Below the pieces are notes generated by a model that saw nothing but the letters and a program-made list of their open reading frames with translations, ran no database searches and was not told the origin of the DNA. The position numbers were made by a program, and so were the translations under genes. 64,000 bases of DNA from Acanthosepion pharaonis (lineage: Eukaryota; Mollusca; Cephalopoda; Sepiida; Sepiidae), in assembly GCA_903632075.3 (NCBI GenBank), contig CAHIKZ030000580.1, forward strand, positions 2,254,001 through 2,318,000, written 5' to 3'. Positions 35,701 to 48,200 of the stretch are shown here, one piece after another (position 1 is the stretch's first letter; the number at the start of each line of letters is the position of its first letter).

Positions 35701-38700
35701 CTAATAAGATCAAAGTAGTTACTTTGGTAACCAGACGTTGGAAGTGAGCTGGGAACGACAAAGCTGGTATCAAACCGAGAACGACAGGCTGGTGGTAGCG
35801 ACAAAGAGTCGACCCCAAAACACTGGTGGAACCTTACAGCTTTGCACTGCAACTGGGAGTTGACCACAGGCCGACAGTGCAGTGTCACATATTGGCGTTG
35901 TGACCACCAGTGGGTGTCACACCCTTTCAGAGAAAACTTTAGCTGATTGTTTAAATTAGACTTATTTTATTTTGACAAGCAACATAAATTAAAAACATGA
36001 AATTTTTGCTTTTTAGTACACATGTAGCAAAATATTTTAAGATTTTAATAGATATTAATATGGTACTAAACTTCATAATGGCCCTTTCCTGAAAGTATTT
36101 AGGTTTTAACTAGTAGCATCAATCAAACTTGCTGATTAAAAAAAAAAAAAAAAAAAAATTTCCAATAACTAATTTTAAATGAGAATTAAGTTTAAGCATC
36201 CAATTATTTTCTTTTTTGTTTTTCCTTTCAGATTTAACAACTTTAGAAATTGCAACCATGGAAAGATTAACAAACAAGCTAGGTTGGTGGCAAATGTGAA
36301 AACAGGTGTGCTCGTTTATGTTGTTCAGCTGAAAATATTGCTGCAGTGCACAAGAATGTGCCCAAAAATCCAGACACCTCTATTCATCATTGCATGCAGG
36401 AATTGAACCTCTCCACAAGAAACATTACATCATTTCCAATTGCACTCTCTGTTAGTCAATTATGTTGACAAAAGAAAAAAAAAAAAAAAAAAAAGAAAAT
36501 CACAATGCATTTGTTTGAATATCCATTTTCATAATAGGTTTTGATAACTAACACTGTTTGATTGTTAATCTTTCTATGGTTGAAATTGCCAAAGACTTAA
36601 TTTGTTAAATCTGAAAGAAAAAGAAAAAATTCACATTTAAAATCAGTGCAACCTTTACTTCCCAATTGGCTGGATTATGTACAAAATCAAAGACTTAGCT
36701 AAGCCTGTAGTGAAAGATTTTTGGAAAGAAGTTTGTGTTGCATATGTAAACAAAGAAAAGATGAAGACTATTATGAACATTAGGTAAAGACCACATTAAA
36801 TAAGCATCAGAAAGAGAAAAGTTGGATGTGCTGAAGAACAGATTTGTCAATAGTAACATTTAGAATGTAGAGATACACTGGATGTACAAAAGATTGAGTT
36901 CTTCATGGAAATAGTCAAAGTAAATGCAGAGAATTATTACAATTTGTTGAATATTTGAATGGTACAGTGATGAGATGATATCAATATTTTTACAGATCCT
37001 GATACAATTCCCAATATTGTTCTAAATTTCTGATTCCTATACCTACAACGATTAAAATTCATTTTCAGGCCCTACATTTGGTTTGGGAAACTTAATGAAT
37101 GAAGTAAATTTATTAATAAAACATTTAATAGAAAAATGAAAACAAAAGCTTATGAAATAAAGTTAGATATTCTTTTTATTTAAAAAATTGGGTAAAAGTT
37201 TAAACAATAAAGAGAACAATTTCTTTAAATCACTTAAGTACCTAGATACTTATATGCAAACCCTAATATCCTTAAATTATAATGTAAGAACTTTATCTCC
37301 CGTTTCATCTTTCAGTTAATTCCTTTTTGGTAAGAGGGAGGTGCTGATAGATATTTCCTGGCTAAAAGCGCTAAGATGGGAAATTCATTTTTATTTGAAT
37401 TCCACCACTGAAAAACATTCACTTTTTATATATTTTTTATTTTTAATATACAAGGTGTTTATGTAATTCCCACCAAAGGAAACGTAAACACCTACCACCT
37501 TTATATGATCCTTTGGAATAAGTGCTGATTGAAAATCCTTATAAAGGAATCTTATTTTTAATTTAAGTTTTAAACAAAAAAAAAAATTCAAAGAATCGTT
37601 TTTGCGATCAGAAATTAAGTTAAAAATTTCCAATTCCACATAAAGTTCCAATATTTCCAATTATGATAAATCATTCCATCACTAGTTACAACCAAGAAAC
37701 TAAGCTCAAGAACATATTCATGTAAGACAATGCTCCTTCACATTCTGCAATGCTGATCATCTTGCCAAAAAAGTTTCAAAGATACCAAATTAATTTGATA
37801 TTAATCAAATAGAAAAAAAGCAAAGATCTGTGAAAAACAATATCTGCTACAAGTAATATTAAATTTCAAACAGTAGGAAAGTTAAAAATCAATGAATAAA
37901 TTATAGAATATCAAGATGTCTATATTAATATGTAAAAAAAATTTATTCATCAAAGCAGGATACTGTTGCCACCAAATATTTGTTTCTGTAGCATATATCT
38001 TTTGGATTTATTTACAAATAAAAATTTATATTGCACTTTGTAGGATAAAATCTAATACCCCTAAATCAACAGCTTTAATAATAGATATTTTAAGCTGAAA
38101 TTCTTATGATATATTACCGATATAAATATAAGTACATCTTGAAAATTTCCATCAACATTAGTTGTCTTATATCAATTTTAGTGTAAACTTGGCAGTGTAG
38201 AAAAACAATCATCATAGGACCAGATGACAAAAAAAATAACACTGTTTATGTTAAATTGTAAGAGAAAAAAAAATTCATAACATTTCTTCTCCCAGATAAA
38301 GGTTATATTGATCAAAGCTGAGTCATTTATTTCAAATATGTTGCAATCCAAGATACAGACTCTTACTGATACAATGAACTGCAATATTCTATACACTGAT
38401 ATTACTAATTTTGCTAAATGTTGTCTATACTGACTTAATCATCACAATGTTATGGTTACCATTAGTTGAATATGTTGTAAATGATTTCCTTTTTATTTTC
38501 TTAATTTCACACAATGTAAATCCACTTGTTCTGGAGAAAGTTTTTACATATTCAACTTATAAAATGGTGATAAGTATTTTGAAATAGTAAATAACCAGCT
38601 ATTATGAAATGGGTAGTTTAATCTGGCACAAACTCACAATAATAGAGTAACGAAGTGGAGATAACACCTAATTTATGATGGCATCATAGGTTTACAGCAT

Positions 38701-41654
38701 ATGATTTCATGAATAGGAGTTTTCAAATGTGTGTAGTGAAGTTAACAGTGAAAGATGAAAGAACATTGGATTCAAGGTAACTGGTTATATTTTTTTTGGA
38801 TGATACTAAATTTTTAACTAAAAGCCTATATTGGGTTGTCCAGAAAGTTCATGCAGAGTTTTAGTCGTTTATGTTCCAACACATTAGAACACGTCAAATT
38901 TATCGACAGACATATGCTTACATTTTCAATTAGCGCACACTTCAAACTACCTCTTGAGGAAAAAAAAGTTTAAAATTACCTAATTCTGCATCCCTATGAA
39001 AATGGAAGATTATAAGGTGCATTTTAGACACTTGATGTTTTTTTTTTTTTTAATCATAAAGTTAAAAATGCCTCACAAACAACAAAAAAGATATATGCTG
39101 TGTACAATGAAGATACTTTAGCTGAGAGAACTGTATGGAACTGTATGGAAGTGATTCGCTAAGTTTAGAGTGGGTGACTGTAACCTTATTGATGAAAAAC
39201 ACCGAGACATATCCCCCACCCACTACAGATGACAAATCAAGATATTGATCGAGAATAACCTGCATTACACAATGTGGGAATTGGCAGAAACACTAAATTT
39301 ATCAAAATCCACCATCCACAAGCACTTAATAAAGCTTGGGTACTCAAATCGCTACAATATTTGGGTACCACATGATCCGAGTGAAAAGAATCTTTCGGAT
39401 TGCATTTCATCTGATTTGCTGTATAAGCGCAATGAAAATCCACCCTTTTTGAAGTAAATTGAAATGGATCGTTTACAAGAATGTTCAGCAAAAAAGATCC
39501 TGAGGTAAGCAACATGAGCCAACTTTAGCAACCTCAAAAGCTGGTCTTCATCCTAAGAATAATGCTGTGCATCTGGTGGGATTGGAAAGGAAGCCTGTAC
39601 TATGAGTTTCTGCCAAGTAACCAGCCAATGGATTCTGAAAAATACTGCTCACAAATGGACAAATTAAAAGGCAGCAATTGAAGAAAAACGTCCAGAATTG
39701 GTGAACAAGAAAGGTGTTTTCCATCATGTTAGGTGACCTTGCAAAAATTGTTATAGCTTGGTTGTGATGTATTACTCCACCTGTCATTCACCAAATATTG
39801 CTCCTTCAGATTTTCATTTAATCAGGTCTTTGTAAAATAATCTCAAATGGTAAAATTCTTAATTCTTTGGATGGAAAAAAAAAAAAAAAAAAAAAAAGTT
39901 CTTTTTCTGGAAGATGGAATCTAAGTTGAAGGGAAAATGTAGAAAGGTTGTGCAACAAAATGGTTCATATTTAACTGAATAAATATTTAAGGGCATAATT
40001 TTATTTTGTGTTTTAATTTCCCTTAAAAATTGGCATGACGTTTCCGGACAATCCAATATTTCTTCTAAAAGCAACATTTCTTAAAAAGAAAATTCTTTTC
40101 ACCAATAGTGATGAAATAGCAAGCTTTTAAATAAATGCAACTCATACAGACACAAAAATGGTTATAGGAAAACTGCCACCTGGACAATGGAAAGGGCAAA
40201 TTAAGTTTTGCTTTTATTTTAATAACGATACATTTTTAAATGCCATCTTGACGTTTACGGGATTATCCTAGCAACAAGACAAGTTGCTGAACTGATCACA
40301 GTGCATCTACAACTCTCCAAGTACATACAAATTTTCATATCACCCCATCATGAAGTTTGTCCAAATTGAACATGTTAAAAGCAGCTTATTTATGATGGCT
40401 ACATCTATGTGAAGCAGAATAATCTGACGAATAATGTTATACCTTAAGAATGTGGGAAACATCAGCATAGCAACTGTAAAGCCAAAGTTTGTGGAAATGA
40501 AGTAGTTGGCCATATAAATGATCACACATGCTGCAGACATACACCATCCAGAAGTCCTATTTGCTTTATGATAATGGAATAAGTGATCAACATATGCTTG
40601 TGTTTTCCACAGTCAGAAACACCAAGCTACTCGAGAATTCAACTGTTTGGCAATGGAAAGTTTTAAAATTGTACCCGAGCTGTTTTACCAACTGTACACT
40701 ATTCAATTCTTTGACTTCAAAAAGAGTTTGTGTTTATGCTCTGCTACTAAACAACTTAAGACATTCAACAACAACTCACTATCAACCCTATGCTCAATCC
40801 AATTACCCTCCTTATCGACTATGAACAAGCTGCCAGAAATGACACTGAAGAGGTCTTCCAAAACGCAGTAAAGATGTTTATATCACTTATTTCAAAAAAA
40901 TATACCGCAAGATATAATCTGGGGGATTGCAAGGAAAATAGCAAACTGATGCTAACTTTGCCCTGCAAATTTGTAGGGTACCAGCTTTGGCATTCATTCC
41001 ACCAGATAAAGTGATGCATTTGAGAGATTGCAAGAAACTATACCACCTGGAGATGATCTTATAGACTTCTTCAAAGATACATATATTGGCAGAACACATC
41101 AACAAGCAAGTTCCATGTTTTCCCAGTTACCATGTGGAATATTTATGATAGTGTAGCTGAAGATATCAGCTAGGAGCAACAATTCCTTGGAAGGATAGTA
41201 TAGCCACATGCAAGCTACACAATTACTTCCTTCCAATCGAATATGGGAATTTCTTGAAGTGTTGAAGAGGGAGTAAGCACTAACCAGTGTTACCATCAAT
41301 CAGATGCTTGCAGGACATCCAGCACTGCCTAAGCATTATCAAGATTCAACAATCAGAACAGCAAATATTGTACAAGACAGATATATAATTATAGTAATAA
41401 AAATACAAGTCTTATTGGATAATATGAAATGTAAGAATTGATTGTTGTAATATTTTTTTTTTTTATAAACATTAGTCTAACCAGACAGTTGTGTAATTAA
41501 TAATTATTGTATATAGACCAAAATTTGCAATTTTAATTGTAATAATTATAGTGGTATAAAGATAATTCTTATTGGATTAACATGAAAAAAAAAAAAAAAA
41601 ATTAGTTTAATTAGTATTTTAAAAGGTCCCCTATAATATTTAACTGTACAGAGT

Positions 41655-41728
<74 letters not shown>

Positions 41729-44700
41729 AAAAAAAAAAAAAAACACTTATCAAAATATATCTTAACATTTTACTCAAGGGGGCCATTTTGCAGCCAAGCT
41801 TAATTAATGATAATCAAATTTTCTTGTGAAATATGAAAGACAGAATCACAGAAATTTGTCACTGCACATGAGGTGTATGAAATAATTTGAAACAATTTCA
41901 TAAAATTCAAATTCTAATAAATATAGAAATACTTACCAACTAAATTTAATGCATTTATATGAGAAAGCTTGACATCTGGATTCAGTATTTTCATAACATC
42001 ACCTCTTTCCCTGGGACTCAGTGTAATAATATATTGTGCAAGTCCCCAAATCACAGATGCTTGTTCATTTGATGTCAGATGAGACCTAAAAAAGTTATTT
42101 GGAAATGCTGTAAATTGAAAATTATTGCATGACATAATAAAAAAACAAACATGGCCATGTTCAGAAAAGGAAAAAGGAAATTTGATAAATTTTCACTGAA
42201 GGAAGAAAGTAAACAGTGTTTTCTGAATTAGAAATTATTGTTCATTTTTTAGCCTTATACCTTCATTTTTATAAATTCAAAAATTCAGAAAAGCAAAAAA
42301 TTACCACTGTAGATGACAATTTACTATATCTTTCCAATGTTTGAGTTCCGATTTTGGAGAACTGGATTGACTGTAATCACAAACATCAACTATGCCAAAA
42401 TCCACTGAATCTGATAAGTTAGTTTGGGAAGAAATAGAGCCATGTTCACATTCAAAATGTGACAGATTAAGAGGATCTGGAAATGAAAAAATATTTTTAA
42501 AAAATCATTTGCTTATATTTCTCAAAAGAGTTGATTATAATAACCAAATTATTTAAAATAAAATAAAGATGTACATGCAGTATTAATGTAAATATGACAT
42601 TTAAAACATAGGATGCATCAATATTTGATAAAATCTCATTGAAGTAAATATTTAACTATCAGCTTTCTTTCAGATAACTCCATAATTCCATCAAGTTTTC
42701 TTTCTCAAAGAATTACTACCGTTAAAAACCATGTAATTTGCACACCTGTGTAATTTATGCAGGTGATTTTCATGTAAATTTTGCACCCAAAAATTTTCAG
42801 AATTGCCAACAGTGTGGCGGGGGGATAGGAGAGAGGCTCAATTTAGCATAATTTCCCATACAATTACATTTTATTAAATTTTCATTAGATAAAAATAATT
42901 TGTTTAACAACAGGCAAGTATCACATTAAAAGATTAAATTACAAAGTGTTTGTGCTGTGTATAAACTATTTTACATTTCTTGCTAACAAGGACAGTATGT
43001 CAGATCTTTAGCAAGCTGCTGTAGATTTTCTCAAATCACAATCACAGAAAAAGTTGTTAAGAATTATCAGCAAAAACAAAGCTGATAAATACTCACAGGT
43101 GTTGCAAATCAAGATTTATTACCAATAAACATTAGCTTGGATGACACTTTACTCAATTGACAGAGGGAAGTGACCAACCAAACCGAATATGTAAACAGAA
43201 TTTTATTTGGTCATGAGAGTCATCTTGTCAAGCTCTGATTTTCTGCCTATTCTTGTCAGAACCTTTGATACAGAGTATTGAAATTTCAATTCATTTCACA
43301 TTTATAAAATGCTAAACAAAATTAAAAATTTGTCATTACCGTTATTGTCAGTATGAGTAGAATTTATTCTTTCACTGTGAAGGAGAAATTGAATATTGTT
43401 GGATATGCATTTGAATATGGTAATAGAGTTGCCAGGAGGCATTTTAATGTTAATGAGACAAATGTTCAAAATTGGCATAAACAGTATGACAAACCAAAAA
43501 CTGCCCATAGGGATAAATCTATAAAATCCCAGAGTTTGAGCTTTATCATTGGATATGTGACAAACGTGATGAGAGTTTTGGTGTAAGCACCACCATAAGA
43601 AACATTTTTGCTTGTGCAAGAGATGCTGCACTATCAATGATAGGCTGTTATCAGTTGTGCCTGGTGTTTTTACAGTACATTGTATAATCCACAAGAAACA
43701 TCAAGGCGCAAAAGTCCTAAGTGGTTGATTTCACAAATCATTGAGCACTTATCACAACAATAAAATAAAAGCACATTTTCTCAATTCATGACTGTTTCAA
43801 CAACTGCCATGAGAATGGTGAATATTTTGAACATTTTTTGTTGCACATTGAAGCTAGTTGTCTAGCAAATTTCAGGATTTTTTTTTTTGCTTAAGGTATC
43901 AACCCATTCCTAGATACAAGTAAAGAGGAAAGTGATTTGAGGAAAACTTGATTCTGTCCCAAAATGATAGAGTTGAAGCCAAAATTTTAAAAATCTTATA
44001 TTAAAAAAAAAAAAAAAAAAAAACTTTTGTAAACAAAATTCTTGATAAGAATTTTGGTTATGAAAGACATTTCAGGCTGCTACCAAACATTGTGGTGTCA
44101 AAATGTACTTTATTGCTTTACATAATATTTAGTGGAATAAGGCTTCAGAGCTGTCCCTAGTTACCCACTATACTATATTGTTTTGTTTTTTCTACAGTAT
44201 TTTATTGTAATTGGCATTACTTTTACTAAGAGTACAGTTTAAAAAGAAAATATAAATAAAAAATAATGCACGTCATATATTTGAAAATAACTGTGTTGAT
44301 ACAATATTAGACTGCTCGTTTTTTAATTTGCATTATACCTAATACCATGAATGAGACATGTCAGTGCTGTGTTTTGGTACACAAGGAGGCGGCAACCAAA
44401 AAAGTTTTGGGAACCATTGACTTTAGAGTATCTTGATAATATTTTCTGCAAGATTTTCAGCCATAGTTAAGTTGTAAATAGCATTATGTATGAAAAACAT
44501 TTTTTTAATGACTAAGAATGTGCCCACAATTTCTTTTAAAGCAAATTAACTCAAAAAGTTTTTCTAATGTAATTAAGTTTGGTATATGTATTGCAAATTA
44601 TCAAAATGTTTTTCTTTTAATATTTAAATGAAAAAAAAAAAAAAAAAAAAAAAAAACTCAGGTCAGCAAAGCAAAAAGTTTAATATATACTTACTGGAAT

Positions 44701-45235
44701 CAATTTCATACAAATAATTGGTCTGTATAGATGGAACGCCGATTTCTGCATCCAATAAATTAGCATTCAAACTTTGAGAGTCCAAACCAAAATTAAAGAG
44801 CCTATCACATTCCTCTGAATATTCAAGTTCATTTGTACCAAAACTGAAAAATGATCATGATCAAATAAACCTTTTCAATTACAATTAAAAAAAAAAAAAA
44901 ATTCTTGTAAGATTGAAAATACAAAATTTAGTTTCTCTCATGAATATGAACTAACTTACCATCCGCAGCAACCTTTACACAGTTTATAATTCTAAATCTC
45001 AGAAATCACAAGTTATTCAAACCTGAAGTTGTGATATAATTCCATACAATTAAGAAATCCTAATTCTTTTTAATTATATCAATCATAGATTAAAATTAAT
45101 AAATCTTGATCAGTAAATTCAAGCAAAAACATAGCCAGACATGGCATTTCTTATTTTCCAAAGAGTATATTCTTCTCTAAACAATTTTTTTTATTATTGA
45201 AAAGGCATAGTGAAAAAGAAAAATATGGAAATGAG

Positions 45236-45271
<36 letters not shown>

Positions 45272-48200
45272 ACTCCCTCACTTCACAGACACATAACACT
45301 AAATTTTAAAATATACTGACCTCAAATGTTGGCTTTTCTTAAAGACTGAAGAAACAATTAAAAGCAAAGAAAAATATATTAATTATAGTTGGTGTCATGA
45401 TAATTAAAAATGTTTACTTTTTTATGCATTAATATGAATACTGAAAATGAAAAATAAATTTTTTCAATTTTACAAATAAAATTTCCAACAACTTTATGTG
45501 CCTCTAAAAGTATTGTTGATGTGGAATTGATGAAAACTGGACTAAAAGAGACTAATGTTCACTATTAGAAAACAAATAAAAATTTCAAATTCTACAGACT
45601 CAGCCATTTTATAAAATGTAGAAATTATTCTTATAAACCTTTTCTTCATAATTTGGTAAATTTGCATAAAAAGAACTTAGGATAATGAAAATTAATGAAA
45701 TGCCCAAAATTAGAGAACAAAATTGCAAATACACTGATAAATTAACATTGGCTTGAACTGATACAGAGTATTAATGACATCTACAAGTTTTTTTTAATTA
45801 CTTCTGAACAGGACTTTAATAATTTGTCCCAGACATCATGCCGCTTTGAACACAACAAAAATCAGTCACTGGTTTCTTTCACATATTTGCTGATGATCTT
45901 TCAAGGAGAGTAGGTTAGATTGAAATCTAGACATTGGACAGACCATACACATACAAGGCAATATTGCATATTATCCTTTTTTTTTTTTAAATGTTGTTTT
46001 CTCCAGCCTTAGTTTTTTTTTTTTAAATCCAGAATCTTGATCTGAAATGACATTCATTTCTCTGGCTACAAGTGTCCCATCTGGTGCCTTTGTGAATTTT
46101 GGGAATTGTTCTGACATTATATACATCATGTCCTACAGAAGTTCTTCACATTTCATGATCTAGGAAATTAGAGGAATATTTCTTTTGTATGCCAATGCCA
46201 TTAATATATGCTGAAAGTGAGGTATCACCATTTCCATAAAAACCTCAAAATGAAATCACCACTAAGAAAACACGACCCAAAACAATCTATGCATTTAGAA
46301 TAATACAAATGCAAGGCTAGTAGTCTCCTAAAGATAAAAAACTTGAAATACATAAATATAAGTGAGCTATTCTAAATAAAACCAAGCTATTTTTTGCAAT
46401 ATATTTAGTAATTTTTCTTAGAAAAAAATTTTCAGTTGCAAGAGACACAAAAGTCCTAAAATACAAATTTATTTTTGACAAATTTAAGGGGCTATCTAGT
46501 CTTGAATTTCCATTTCAGTTGGTTCAAGTTAATCCTGAGCCAATTAAAATGTAGTCTTTAGTGAAGGTAGGTTTTAATTTATACCTAAATGTTATTTTGA
46601 ACACAAGAGAATTACCCAGAATAGGGAAAGTACCAAAAGATATATGGTTTAGTGCCATGATGGTGGTGTCAATTAAAATTTGGAAAGTATTTTGTGCTTA
46701 AAAAATATTTTTGGAAAATATTTGTGCTTAAAAAGAAAAATTCTTGTTTGTCAATCAAAATAAAGGAAATAAATTCAATGCAAACAAAGTTTTTTGTGGA
46801 AGGTTGTAAGGCAAAACTGGGTGAAAGAAGATTACGCCATAATGAGCACTATGCTGTACAAGACAATCATATTTCAAGAACAGTTCTGATAACCATATTT
46901 GCATTACTAGAAACAGCCAGGAAAATAGTTACATTTTTATCCACTATAATGGTGAAACAAAATGCAATATAGTTTAGGTGGTTATTAATTTTTAATTTCT
47001 ATTTGGCTTGAAAACTCAAAAAGTCATAGACCTACCTTCCCAAAACATGAAATAAAGGAACAATTAGTGATAGGTACTTGATCGAAGATTTTGATTTATG
47101 AATTAAGATCATATATTAACTTAATTTTCCATGATATTAAGTAGAACTGATAAAAATGTGTTTTCTTTTAAAGTATTTACATGAAGAACAGACAATGATC
47201 AATATTCTGACTAAGTGGTGTTTCACTAAAATAAGCCCCAAATATTTTAGTAAAAGTGTATTAAAAAATACCAAATTTCCAGATTGGAAACTTCTTGGAA
47301 AGTACTATAGTATTTATGATATCTTGAATTTTGGCACTGATGTACACCTCCATTCCAGGTGCTAATTCAATTTGTAATTCATTTAATCTTATTTACTATA
47401 TCCATAAAATCTATGACCTATCTTCTGTTGGAAAACCACCTGTCAATCTCCCTTAGGGATTTGATACTGCATTTGATTTTATCAGGATATTCTTTTTATT
47501 GCAGATTCATGCCTTTTATGGGCGATGGCAACTGAGCAAGCAACTTGACCCTATATTTCCTTGAGGGGATGAAAGCGTCGATTCCAGCTTTAACCCAGGA
47601 TGAGACCTCAGAAGCACATTCTTGAACGGTGAGCGTAAAGACACCATCCCAGTCAGCTCGTTGATAGTAGAACGAAGTTCTAGTGGTAGGAGGTTCTTTA
47701 CAGGGGGTGGAGTTGAAGGAGATGTTAACAGATACTACCGCATGATCAGTTACCAAGAGGGCAGAGTTGTGTGGCGCTACAGGACTCGGGGATGTAAAAC
47801 ACAGATCGAGAAGAGAGGCTTTACCTTCCCGGTTGAAAGCAAAACGAGTGGGGAAGTTAACTATCTGCGTGAGGGATTGAGAGACTGAAAAATTGAGTGT
47901 CTGAATGTCTGCGTGGTCAGTAGTAGCATTCTTAAGCCACATGGTATGATGGGCGTTAAAGTCGTCAAACACAAATATGTGAGTAAACGGGTGGAGGGAG
48001 AGAGCCTTGTCTATGCTGTCAGAAATGCTATCGAGTATCCCAGTCTTGAGAGCATGGAGAGTGGTAAAGGAAGAAGAGATAGTCGGAGACACATGTACGA
48101 CTAGTCTGGCGATTTGAGAGACAACTCTCTGGCCAGAGGGAGATGGTCCTTGACGTAGACACCAAGACCGTGCATGTGGGTTAGAGAGTCTTTTCTAAGG

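Larger units (their letters stand above)
33875..36090 (+). repeat. Inverted duplication, arm 1 (interrupted by a solo LTR)
   Basis: 33875-34600 is the reverse complement of about 46790-47516 (near-identical for the first 540 bases). The match resumes after the LTR at 35925 and fades near 36090, against about 46630-46790. Arm 1 starts inside gene B exon 6 and includes its splice acceptor. Confidence 0.8.

Noticed and set aside
36660..36800. Short + frame with IKDLAKPVVKDFWKEVC
   Set aside because: No family recognised, no splice context, ends after about 40 codons.
45318..45344. Possible 25-nt minus-strand exon between gene B exons 2 and 3
   Set aside because: It has AG and GT borders but introduces a stop in frame; exon 2 joins exon 3 directly with matching phase.
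47156..47365. Open frame on the + strand, also mirrored at 34039-34251
   Set aside because: Both lie in the inverted duplication, which is intronic; no coding pattern and no protein family.
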